DNA of 6,321 bases from an uncultured Oscillospiraceae bacterium (GTDB lineage: Bacteria; Bacillota; Clostridia; Oscillospirales; Oscillospiraceae), in assembly GCA_934630555.1 (NCBI GenBank), contig CAKTXB010000118.1, positions 1 to 6,321 on the forward strand. Reading direction: 5' to 3'. Positions 1-5,324 of this stretch are shown in pieces (the stretch's first letter is position 1; every line of letters begins with the position of its first letter). Under the pieces are notes generated by a model. It saw only the letters and a program-made list of their open reading frames with translations, was not told the origin of the DNA and did not search any database. A program made the translations under genes and the position numbers.

Positions 1-80
1 GAAGGGGTCTCAGCAGTTCCCTTCTCTCTGGACGCACAGACATTGCGGCTGACTTCTTCTCAGCACGGTTCTATGAAACT
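1..80 (-). ncRNA. 5' part of a probable T-box leader, cut by the window edge
   Basis: Read leftward from the promoter at 87-114, the transcript would start near position 80 and run off the window. It contains AGAGAG (29 to 24), followed at once by a hairpin with arms GAAGGG (24-19) and CCCTTC (6-1) whose loop carries GCTG and then GA. This is the conserved distal part of T-box Stem I (AGAGAG, GG, GCTG, A, CC). The pheS T-box in this same window has the same block at 4023-4047. The region just upstream (GCTGAGAAGAAGTCAGC, 64-48) would be the lower ascending part of Stem I. The specifier codon, antiterminator and T-box sequence would lie beyond position 1, so the amino acid and the gene controlled cannot be read. 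Another structured leader is possible. Confidence 0.6.
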
Positions 81-574
81 TGTTTTATTGTATCACATTC
101 CAGCGGTTTGTCAACAAAAATCGGACAATTCTCATCATTCAGCGCGCACATCCAGTACCAGGTGTCTTTCTGACGGGAAAATGTGAAAAAGCAGACGTAT
201 TCCATCAGCGCAAACGGCTGACCGGGCTGATACGGAACATAGAGCCGACGCACACCGTGTTCGGTGACGATCTCGCCGCCCGGCACACGATGGCCCGCGA
301 TCTGCGCTGCCCGCTCCGGCCGGCGGCAGGAAAATGTCCACCCATCCCCGACCAGCAGCTGCCGCGCGGCGATCTTTCGTGTCAGATGCAGCTGTGCCCC
401 CTCGGGCACAAAAACGCCCAGACGCTGCGGCGCGCCGTCCGGCGGCGCACCGTACAGCCGCGTGACGCCGCCAGGCTGCGGCCGGCATATCGCGTCCAGC
501 TGCCAGTACAGGCCATCGCGCGTAACAGTCAGGCTGCCGACCTGCGCGCCGTCTGCAAAAATCGGAAACTCCAC
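71..574 (-). CDS. Unrecognised 167-aa conserved-looking protein
   Basis: I do not recognise this gene. The frame is open for 167 codons and begins with GTG at 574. No in-frame ATG exists between that GTG and the TAG at 598-596, and GGGGG (586-582) lies 7 bases before it as a possible ribosome site. The product has no signal peptide or membrane segment and looks soluble and beta-rich. Visible pieces are GSLTVTRDGLYWQLDA (13-28), an LGVFVPEGAQLHLTRKI stretch (52-68), and an aromatic, Cys-containing C-terminal part (about 127-150, including YVCFFTF and WYWMC). It follows mazF on the same strand with a 55-bp gap filled by a GC-rich inverted repeat. The last ~15 codons coincide with a promoter. 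The opposite strand is also open (80-655), but that product is arginine-rich and unlike a real protein. No function is proposed. Confidence 0.7.
   Translation of the reverse strand: MEFPIFADGAQVGSLTVTRDGLYWQLDAICRPQPGGVTRLYGAPPDGAPQRLGVFVPEGAQLHLTRKIAARQLLVGDGWTFSCRRPERAAQIAGHRVPGGEIVTEHGVRRLYVPYQPGQPFALMEYVCFFTFSRQKDTWYWMCALNDENCPIFVDKPLECDTIKQVS
87..114 (-). promoter_or_regulatory. Strong leftward vegetative promoter inside the end of the 167-aa gene
   Basis: On the minus strand there is a perfect -35 box TTGACA (114-109), a 16-bp spacer and an extended -10, TGATACAAT, whose hexamer is TACAAT (92-87). Transcription would begin near position 80. The elements fall within the last codons of the 71-574 reading frame, where the sequence turns visibly more AT-rich than the rest of that gene. 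They point at the leader-like sequence at 1-80, so this promoter most likely serves a gene outside the window. Confidence 0.75.
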
Positions 575-580
575 AGCATC

Positions 581-608
581 GCCCCCGGCATCAGTCTATG
601 CCGGGGGC
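581..608. repeat. Perfect 11-bp inverted repeat (hairpin) between mazF and the 167-aa gene
   Basis: GCCCCCGGCAT (581-591) and ATGCCGGGGGC (598-608) are exact reverse complements separated by a 6-base loop. In leftward RNA this is a very stable hairpin 21 bases after the mazF stop. No T-run follows it in either direction, so it does not look like a normal intrinsic terminator. Its downstream arm contains the GGGGG that is the only candidate ribosome site for the GTG start at 574, so folding should hide that site. It may also protect the mazF mRNA 3' end. Confidence 0.75.
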
Positions 609-629
609 GCGCCCGGTATCCCGGACTTT

Positions 630-986
630 TCAGGTGGCCTGCAGGCCAAAGCTGACAGCAATGGCAGAATCGACCTGGTTCATAAGACTGTCGTCCACGT
701 GGCCCATATGCTCACGCAGGCGGCGCTTGTCAATGGTGCGGATCTGCTCGAGCAGAACGATGGAATCCTTGCTCAGCCCGACGTCGTGGCCGGAGAGCGC
801 AATATGCGTCGGCAGACGCGCCTTGCCGGTCTGGCTTGTGATCGCTGCGGCGATGACTGTTGGGGAATGGCGGTTTCCGGTGTCGTTCTGCACAATGAGC
901 ACCGGGCGCGTGCCGCCCTGCTCACTGCCAACGACCGGGCTGAGGTCGGCGTAGAATATATCGCCGCGTTTTACGTTCGTATCCAT
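630..986 (-). CDS. mazF: EndoA/MazF-type mRNA interferase (toxin)
   Basis: The 118-aa product belongs to the PemK/MazF family, sequence-specific endoribonucleases that cleave mRNA and are normally held inactive by a partner antitoxin. It closely follows Bacillus subtilis EndoA as I recall it: KRGDIFYADLSPVVGSEQGG (6-25), RPVLIVQND (27-35), LPTHI, then LLEQIRTIDKRRL. R27 and T50 fall where the B. subtilis catalytic Arg25 and Thr48 lie, so it should be active. The start at 986 is chosen over an in-frame ATG at 1067 because GGAGTG sits 8 bases before it, the resulting length suits the family, and the extra 27 residues are unlike EndoA. It lies downstream of alr, as in Bacillus, but the 220-bp gap holds no recognisable antitoxin gene. 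Confidence 0.96.
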   Translation of the reverse strand: MDTNVKRGDIFYADLSPVVGSEQGGTRPVLIVQNDTGNRHSPTVIAAAITSQTGKARLPTHIALSGHDVGLSKDSIVLLEQIRTIDKRRLREHMGHVDDSLMNQVDSAIAVSFGLQAT

Positions 987-994
987 TCGCTTCA

Positions 995-1000
995 CACTCC
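995..1000 (-). promoter_or_regulatory. Ribosome binding site that fixes the mazF start
   Basis: GGAGTG on the minus strand, 8 bases before ATG 986-984. It supports this start over the in-frame ATG at 1067. Confidence 0.7.
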
Positions 1001-1128
1001 GCGGAAAAATAGCGCGCCGGGCAGACGTTCCCGGCGGGGCTTCAGGAAACTCCGGACAAATCGGCAAGCGCGGTCAGCGCCTGCGGGCAAACCAGAGGTT
1101 CCTTAGTATTCTCCCACGCTGCGGCCAA

Positions 1129-1157
1129 AATATACCGCCGGCAAAGCTCTCAGACCA
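1129..1157 (-). promoter_or_regulatory. Weak candidate promoter for mazF
   Basis: In the alr-mazF gap, the minus strand carries a good -10 box TATATT (1134-1129), 17 bp after a poor -35, TGGTCT (1157-1152, three of six matches). If used, mazF would have its own leader of about 135 bases, independent of the nnrD promoter. The -35 match is weak and this could be chance. Confidence 0.2.
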
Positions 1158-1165
1158 TACTATGC

Positions 1166-1200
1166 AAAATCTGCCGAAACGGCGACGGCCGCCTCGGCAG
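1166..1200 (-). terminator. Hairpin after alr, possible weak terminator
   Basis: Starting 6 bases after the alr stop, leftward RNA can pair CTGCCGA (1200-1194) with TCGGCAG (1177-1171). An inner GGCG/CGCC helix extends the stem, with a small GTT bulge. The stem is followed by ATTTTGC, which has only four Ts in a row. The short T-run suggests partial termination or mRNA end protection rather than a full stop, which would lower mazF expression relative to alr. Confidence 0.4.
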
Positions 1201-1206
1201 ATGAGC

Positions 1207-2385
1207 TTAAACGATATATTGCAGGATCTCCGATTGTCTGCCGCCGGCAAAATACAGCCGCGCGATGCGCTTGGAGATGGTGCACAGCAGCTCATAGCTG
1301 ATCGTTCCGGCTGCGTCGGACAGGCGCTCCACCGGCACGACCGCACCGTCCTCGTCATAGCCGAAGAGCGTGAGCACATCGCCGACCTTCGCCTCTGGCA
1401 CATCGGTGATGTCCACCATGCACATATCCATGCAGATGCGGCCGATGACCGGCACGTCCTTTCCGTGCAGGCGGAATTTTGCCTTGCCGGACAGACACCG
1501 CCACAGCCCGTCGGCATACCCCACGGGCAGGACGGCCATGCGCAGCGCGCGCGGCGCGGTGTAGGTGCGGCCATAGCTGATGGACGTTCCCGCTGCAACG
1601 TCGCGGATCTGCGCAATGGTCGTGCGCAGCGTCATGACCGGGCGCAGGTCGAGCACGCCCGCGCAGTCACCCGACGGCGCGCAGCCGTAGAGCGCCACGC
1701 CGGGGCGCACCATATCCAGACTGTACTCCGGATACAAGATCGTTGCGCCGGAGTTGGCGCAGTGGCGCAGCTCCGGGTGAACACCGCACTGTTCCAGAGC
1801 GGCTACGCCATCCAGAAAATTCCGGTACTGCGCACGCGTAAAGGCAATGTCCTCCGGCGCGCGGCTGTCGGCCACGCAAAAGTGCGTAAACACCCCTTCG
1901 ATATGCAGATGGCGCAGCGCCGCGACCGCGGAAAGCTGCGAGAGCTCGCTGGTCACGCCGTTGCTGAAAAAGCCGATACGCCCCATACCGGTGTCGAGCT
2001 TGAGGTGTACGTTCAGAATGTAATTCGTTCCGCGCAGGCGCTCCTCCAGCGCCTCGGCATAGTCCAGCGCGTGGATCTCCTGTGTCAGGTCCATGAACAC
2101 CATGGTGTCGGCGTATTCCGGCGGCGTATAGCCAAGGATGAGCACCGGCAGGCGCACGCCCGCGCGGCGCAGCTGCACCGCCTCTTCCAGATTGGACACC
2201 GCCAGATAGTCGCAGCCCAGCTCCGTGAGCTTTCCGCTGACGGACACAGCGCCGTGTCCGTAGGCGTCCGCCTTCATAACGCCAAGGAATTTGCAAGTGG
2301 GCGGAATGTGCGCGCGAATGGCGCGGTAGTTGTGTTCCAGATCATCGAGCGAAATTTCCGCCCAGGTTCGTTTGAGTGTTTTCAT
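1207..2385 (-). CDS. alr: Alanine racemase
   Basis: This 392-aa cytoplasmic, PLP-dependent enzyme interconverts L- and D-alanine and supplies D-Ala for peptidoglycan. Its length is normal for the family. The N-terminal TIM-barrel carries the PLP lysine K38 in VMKADAYGHG (36-45). GMGRIGF (133-139), HCANSGA (208-214) and RPGVALYG (227-234) are family motifs lining the cofactor site. The C-terminal beta domain carries the second catalytic base Y271 in SYGRTYTA (270-277), then PVGYADG (287-293) and GRICMDM (315-321). The ATG at 2385 has AGAGG 5 bases upstream. The gene starts 18 bp after the lipoprotein stop and is probably co-transcribed with it and nnrD. It is the best-supported metabolic gene of the minus-strand unit. 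Confidence 0.97.
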   Translation of the reverse strand: MKTLKRTWAEISLDDLEHNYRAIRAHIPPTCKFLGVMKADAYGHGAVSVSGKLTELGCDYLAVSNLEEAVQLRRAGVRLPVLILGYTPPEYADTMVFMDLTQEIHALDYAEALEERLRGTNYILNVHLKLDTGMGRIGFFSNGVTSELSQLSAVAALRHLHIEGVFTHFCVADSRAPEDIAFTRAQYRNFLDGVAALEQCGVHPELRHCANSGATILYPEYSLDMVRPGVALYGCAPSGDCAGVLDLRPVMTLRTTIAQIRDVAAGTSISYGRTYTAPRALRMAVLPVGYADGLWRCLSGKAKFRLHGKDVPVIGRICMDMCMVDITDVPEAKVGDVLTLFGYDEDGAVVPVERLSDAAGTISYELLCTISKRIARLYFAGGRQSEILQYIV

Positions 2386-2403
2386 AATGGCCTCTTTTGG
2401 GAT

Positions 2404-2991
2404 TCAGGAAGTTGCGTCCGCAAGGACAAAATTTGTAATGGCAGCCGTGAGCAGTGTCTGGCCGTCGTAGGTGACCTCGGCATACTGCGGCAGGCAGGCG
2501 GCGGAAAACCAGACGTCCACGACCAGCTCTTCGTCATCATAACCGTGCAGATAGGTGACGCGCAGCGTATCATGGTCACTGCCGGCGGCGCGGATATAGT
2601 CGCCAGACAGAGCCTGTGTGAGCAGCTGCGGCAGCTGCATGGGCGCCAGGTGCCCGCCCGCGAGCAGGCCGAAGGCAATAGACGTGTCGTCATAGGTCAC
2701 ATCGGCCTGTGTGCCCTGAATGCTGGCGGCGATGCCGGCCAGCGTCTGCGGCGCGGTGACGGTCATGGTGGCTGCGCCATCGGTATCGCAGGTACAGTCC
2801 AGAGAAAAGTCATAGCGCACGTCGTCGTAGCTGGCGGAAATATCCGCCTGAAATGTGCAGCTGCCCGCCGTGAGCAGCGCTGTGCGCATCCGCAGCGCCT
2901 GCTGCATGGCGTCGTCGGCTGCGCGGCAGCCGGAAAGCGTCAGGATCGTAAGCAGCAGCGTTATGGCAAGGACAGACCGGAACCGGCGCAA
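2404..2991 (-). CDS. Small lipoprotein, position analogous to Bacillus YdcC
   Basis: The 195-aa product begins with two arginines, a hydrophobic stretch (about 7-20) and a lipobox, LSGC, with the lipidated cysteine at C22. It should therefore be exported and anchored to the outer face of the membrane. The mature part (about 170 aa) alternates short hydrophobic and polar segments, suggesting a beta-rich fold. A LolA-like fold as in Bacillus YdcC is possible by gene position, but I see no decisive motif. It sits 12 bp after nnrD and 18 bp before alr. The start is unusual: the first usable codon is TTG (2991), preceded in frame by a TGA, with a GGGTGG only 4 bases upstream. An ATG at 3007 overlaps the nnrD stop but is out of frame across a run of six Ts. 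Function unknown. Confidence 0.85.
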   Translation of the reverse strand: MRRFRSVLAITLLLTILTLSGCRAADDAMQQALRMRTALLTAGSCTFQADISASYDDVRYDFSLDCTCDTDGAATMTVTAPQTLAGIAASIQGTQADVTYDDTSIAFGLLAGGHLAPMQLPQLLTQALSGDYIRAAGSDHDTLRVTYLHGYDDEELVVDVWFSAACLPQYAEVTYDGQTLLTAAITNFVLADATS

Positions 2992-3003
2992 AAAACCACC
3001 CGC

Positions 3004-3873
3004 TCATTTTAAAAGTCGCGGAAGCACCGGGAGCAGATCTTCGGGGATCATGCCATACTCACCAAGCCGCCCGGCGCACATGTCGCCGGCAGCGCCGTGC
3101 AGCCAAGCAGCCGCCGCGGCCGCCTCCAGCGGCATAACGTGCTGCCCCAGCAGCGACACCAAAATGCCCGCCAGTACATCGCCGCTGCCGCCGCAGGCAA
3201 GACCGGGGTTCCCGGTCGTGTTGCGGTAGACGGTATGGCCGTCGGTGATGATGGTCCGATGTCCCTTGAGCAGCAGCACGCACGTGCCAAGGCGCGCCAT
3301 GCGGCGGGCCTCCTCTACCCGGTCAATGGCCATGGGGTCGCCGCCCAGACGGAGAAACTCGCCGTCATGCGGCGTGAGAACGAGAGGGCACGTACTTCCA
3401 CGCAGAACATCTATATGTCCGTCCAACGCGTTTAGACCATCGGCATCCAACACCAGCGGCACCCGGCAGGTGGAAAGCACGGCGCGCACAAGTGCGGGCA
3501 GGTCGCCGCCGCGCCCAAGGCCCGGCCCCAGGAGTACCGCGTCCATGCGCGGAAGGCGTGCCTTTATTTCCTCCAGTGCTGCAAGACTGAGCCGCCCCTG
3601 TCCGTCACATGCAAGCGGAAACACGATCTGACTGCGGCACTGTGCGGCGCAGATAGGATAGACGACCTGCGGCACACCAAGAAACACAAGGCCGCTGCCC
3701 GTGCGTGACGCGGCCTGCGCCGCCAAAACTGCCGCGCCGGTAAGGCCGGTCGATCCGCACAGCAGCAGAACGCTGCCATAATCGCCCTTGTGCGAATTGC
3801 GCGGCCGGACAGGCAACAGATCCCGGATGAGCTTCGCATTCGTCTGCTGCGCCAGCCAGAGCGGATGTTTCAT
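3004..3873 (-). CDS. nnrD: ADP-dependent NAD(P)H-hydrate dehydratase
   Basis: This 289-aa cytoplasmic repair enzyme, of the ribokinase-like CARKD/YjeF C-terminal family, dehydrates damaged (S)-NAD(P)H hydrate back to NAD(P)H using ADP in bacteria. Motifs in order are HKGDYGSVLLLCGS (28-41), GPGLG (116-120), LDADGLNAL (142-150), TPHDGEFLRL (167-176), LLKG (201-204), and the nucleotide-binding NPGLACGGSGDVLAG (222-236) with the probable catalytic D232. The partner epimerase domain (NnrE), often fused at the N-terminus, is absent here and must be encoded elsewhere if present. The ATG at 3873 has GGGGAGG 8 bases upstream. It is the first gene after the promoter at 3900-3928, with a leader of only about 20 bases. 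Its TGA stop overlaps an out-of-frame ATG. Confidence 0.95.
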   Translation of the reverse strand: MKHPLWLAQQTNAKLIRDLLPVRPRNSHKGDYGSVLLLCGSTGLTGAAVLAAQAASRTGSGLVFLGVPQVVYPICAAQCRSQIVFPLACDGQGRLSLAALEEIKARLPRMDAVLLGPGLGRGGDLPALVRAVLSTCRVPLVLDADGLNALDGHIDVLRGSTCPLVLTPHDGEFLRLGGDPMAIDRVEEARRMARLGTCVLLLKGHRTIITDGHTVYRNTTGNPGLACGGSGDVLAGILVSLLGQHVMPLEAAAAAAWLHGAAGDMCAGRLGEYGMIPEDLLPVLPRLLK

Positions 3874-3899
3874 CGCGTTCGCCTCCCCTTTTTTCTGTT

Positions 3900-3928
3900 A
3901 TTATAGCGCCGGGCGGCAAAACAGTCAA
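3900..3928 (-). promoter_or_regulatory. Promoter of the nnrD-lipoprotein-alr operon
   Basis: The minus strand shows TTGACT (3928-3923), a 17-bp spacer and a perfect TATAAT (3905-3900). Transcription should start near 3893, about 20 bases before nnrD, leaving no room for a riboswitch. Its -35 box is 8 bp from the -35 box of the rightward pheS promoter. Confidence 0.85.
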
Positions 3929-3936
3929 TTTTATTC

Positions 3937-3965
3937 TTGTAAACGCACAGCGGATGTGTTAGAAT
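3937..3965 (+). promoter_or_regulatory. Promoter of the pheS T-box leader
   Basis: TTGTAA (3937-3942), a 17-bp spacer and TAGAAT (3960-3965), with TGT immediately before the -10 giving an extended -10 (TGn). Transcription should start near 3972, just ahead of the T-box Stem I. Confidence 0.75.
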
Positions 3966-3971
3966 ATCTGC

Positions 3972-4242
3972 AATATTGGAAAATGCAATGACCGGGCCGT
4001 CCAAACACTGTCAGGCAGCCAAAGAGAGAGCGGGATGCTGGAAACCGCTTGCTGCCGGTGTTAAAATCAGCACTGTGCAGATCGGTGCTTTCAGGGCTTT
4101 CTCCCGTGAGCAGCCGCCTGAACCAAAGTAGGGCGCGCCGGCAGCCTCCGTTATGGGCAAAAGCGCGCCGGAACGGCGAATTGCGGGTGGTACCGCGGAA
4201 GCAAGGTCTTTCGTCCCCTATTGTGGGAAGAAGGGCTTTTTT
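3972..4242 (+). ncRNA. T-box leader (tRNA-Phe sensing) of pheST
   Basis: This regulatory RNA tests whether tRNA-Phe is charged. The T-box sequence CGGGTGGTACCGCG (4184-4197) contains TGGT (4188-4191), able to pair with the ACCA end of uncharged tRNA. Conserved Stem I parts are AGAGAG (4023-4030 region) and GG..GCTG..AAACC (4032-4046). The lower Stem I helix CGGG (3993-3996)/CCCG (4103-4106) is followed by TGAG. One base before its descending strand lies TTC (4099-4101), a Phe codon and the likely specifier. CTGAACC (4118-4124), AGTAGG (4128-4133) and CCGTTA (4148-4153) are typical linker/Stem III sequences, with a GGCGCGC/GCGCGCC stem (4132-4138/4163-4169). The antiterminator pairs GGCGAA (4175-4180) with TTCGTC (4210-4215), overlapping the terminator's 5' arm. 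Confidence 0.93.
4206..4242 (+). terminator. T-box-controlled intrinsic terminator before pheS
   Basis: The arms at 4206-4217 and 4225-4236 form about 11 pairs, including two G-T pairs and one G-A mismatch, with a 7-base loop. Six Ts follow (4237-4242). Bases 4210-4215 are shared with the antiterminator helix, so the two structures exclude each other. By default the leader should terminate; bound uncharged tRNA-Phe should prevent it. Confidence 0.9.
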
Positions 4243-4279
4243 ATTTTGTAAAATCGTATTCAAAGGAGAATGCAGCAAT

Positions 4280-5308
4280 ATGAAACAGCAGCTTGAAAAG
4301 ATTCGGCAGGAGGCGCTGGACGCGCTGAACGCGGTATCCGACACCAATGAGCTGGACGCGCTGCGCGTCCGTTTCCTTGGCAAAAAGGGTGAACTGACGG
4401 GTGTGCTCAAGATGATGGGCAAGCTCTCCGCCGAAGAGCGCCCCGTCATGGGCCAGATGGCAAACGACGTGCGCGCGGCCATTGAGGAAAAACTCGACGA
4501 GGCCAAAACGGCCCTCAAGGCCAAGGCCATGGAGGCAAAGCTCCGCGCCGAAGCCGTGGACGTGACCATTCCCGGCGAGCCGGTGCGGCTGGGCCACCGG
4601 CACCCGATGAACATTGCGCTGGATGAGGCAAAGGACCTGTTCATCTCCATGGGCTTTGAGATCCTGGACGGCCCGGAGGTAGAACTGGCCGACTACAACT
4701 TTACGCGCCTGAACATTGAAGCCAACCACCCGTCGCGCGACCGCAGCGATACGTTCTACATCACCGACGATGAGGAGGTGCTGCTGCGCACGCAGACGAG
4801 CCCCATGCAGATCCGCGCCATGGAGCGCATCAAGAACCCGCCCATCCGCATTCTGGCCCCGGGCCGCGTGTACCGCAAGGATGAGGTGGACGCCACACAC
4901 TCGCCGATGTTCCACCAGATCGAGGGTCTGGTCATCGACAAGGGCGTGACGATGGCGGACCTCAAAGGCACGCTGGAAACGCTCATCAAAGCCATGTACG
5001 GCGAAGATTCCGTCATTCGGTTCCGTCCGCACCATTTCCCGTTCACTGAGCCGAGCTGCGAGGTGGACGTGCAGTGCTTCAAGTGCCGCGGCGTGGGCTG
5101 CCCCACGTGCAAGGGCGAGGGCTGGATCGAGCTGCTGGGCGCCGGCATGGTGCACCCCAAGGTGCTCTCTGGCTGTGATATTGACCCGGAGATCTATTCC
5201 GGCTTTGCGTTCGGCATCGGTCTGGAGCGCATGGCGATGCGCCGCTTCCAGATCGGCGACCTGCGCATGATCTTTGAGAACGACGTCCGTTTCCTGGAGC
5301 AGTTCTGA
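4280..5308 (+). CDS. pheS: Phenylalanyl-tRNA synthetase alpha subunit
   Basis: The 342-aa catalytic subunit of the (alpha-beta)2 enzyme charges tRNA-Phe with phenylalanine in the cytoplasm. Residues 1-90 are charged and helical, matching the tRNA-binding coiled coil. The class II core follows, with TQTSPMQIRAM (171-181), motif 2 GRVYRKDEVDATHSPMFHQ (195-213), FPFTEPS (253-259) and motif 3 GFAFGIGLERMAM (308-320). Four cysteines, C266, C269, C274 and C277 (CX2CX4CX2C), form a knuckle that could bind zinc. Similar cysteine pairs occur in other Firmicutes PheS as I recall. The ATG at 4280 has AAAGGAG 11 bases upstream and lies just after the T-box terminator. The frame stays open upstream to 4049, but that stretch is the leader RNA. 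pheT follows after 16 bp. Confidence 0.98.
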   Translation: MKQQLEKIRQEALDALNAVSDTNELDALRVRFLGKKGELTGVLKMMGKLSAEERPVMGQMANDVRAAIEEKLDEAKTALKAKAMEAKLRAEAVDVTIPGEPVRLGHRHPMNIALDEAKDLFISMGFEILDGPEVELADYNFTRLNIEANHPSRDRSDTFYITDDEEVLLRTQTSPMQIRAMERIKNPPIRILAPGRVYRKDEVDATHSPMFHQIEGLVIDKGVTMADLKGTLETLIKAMYGEDSVIRFRPHHFPFTEPSCEVDVQCFKCRGVGCPTCKGEGWIELLGAGMVHPKVLSGCDIDPEIYSGFAFGIGLERMAMRRFQIGDLRMIFENDVRFLEQF

Positions 5309-5310
5309 GT

Positions 5311-5318
5311 AGGAGGGG
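5311..5318 (+). promoter_or_regulatory. Strong ribosome binding site of pheT
   Basis: AGGAGGGG lies two bases after the pheS stop and 6 bases before ATG 5325. It allows pheT to be translated well from the shared mRNA. Confidence 0.85.
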
Positions 5319-5324
5319 AAAAAG

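Noticed and set aside
613..630. CCGG-TATC-CCGG small hairpin followed by ACTTTT, as a rightward terminator
   Set aside because: The stem is only four pairs and no rightward gene precedes it.
80..655. Rightward 191-codon frame opposite the 167-aa gene
   Set aside because: It is arginine- and proline-rich and low in motif content, and it runs across the inverted repeat and the end of mazF; the leftward frame has a more natural composition.
987..1067. 27-residue N-terminal extension of mazF
   Set aside because: EndoA homologues begin near the KRGD motif, and a ribosome site lies just before 986.
1042..1128. 28-codon leftward frame with a TTG start as a missing antitoxin
   Set aside because: It is too short, has no clear ribosome site, no ribbon-helix-helix pattern, and an in-frame TGA at 1152-1150 shortly upstream.
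1162..3012. Long rightward open frame (616 codons) opposite alr and the lipoprotein gene
   Set aside because: It is antisense to well-supported genes, is rich in Arg, His, Gln and Ala without motifs, and arises from GC-rich codon choice on the other strand.
4132..4139. GGCGCGCC palindrome as a binding or restriction-related site
   Set aside because: It is explained as part of the T-box stem paired with 4163-4169.
4049..4279. N-terminal extension of pheS through the leader
   Set aside because: These bases form the T-box and terminator; family homology and the AAAGGAG site support the start at 4280.
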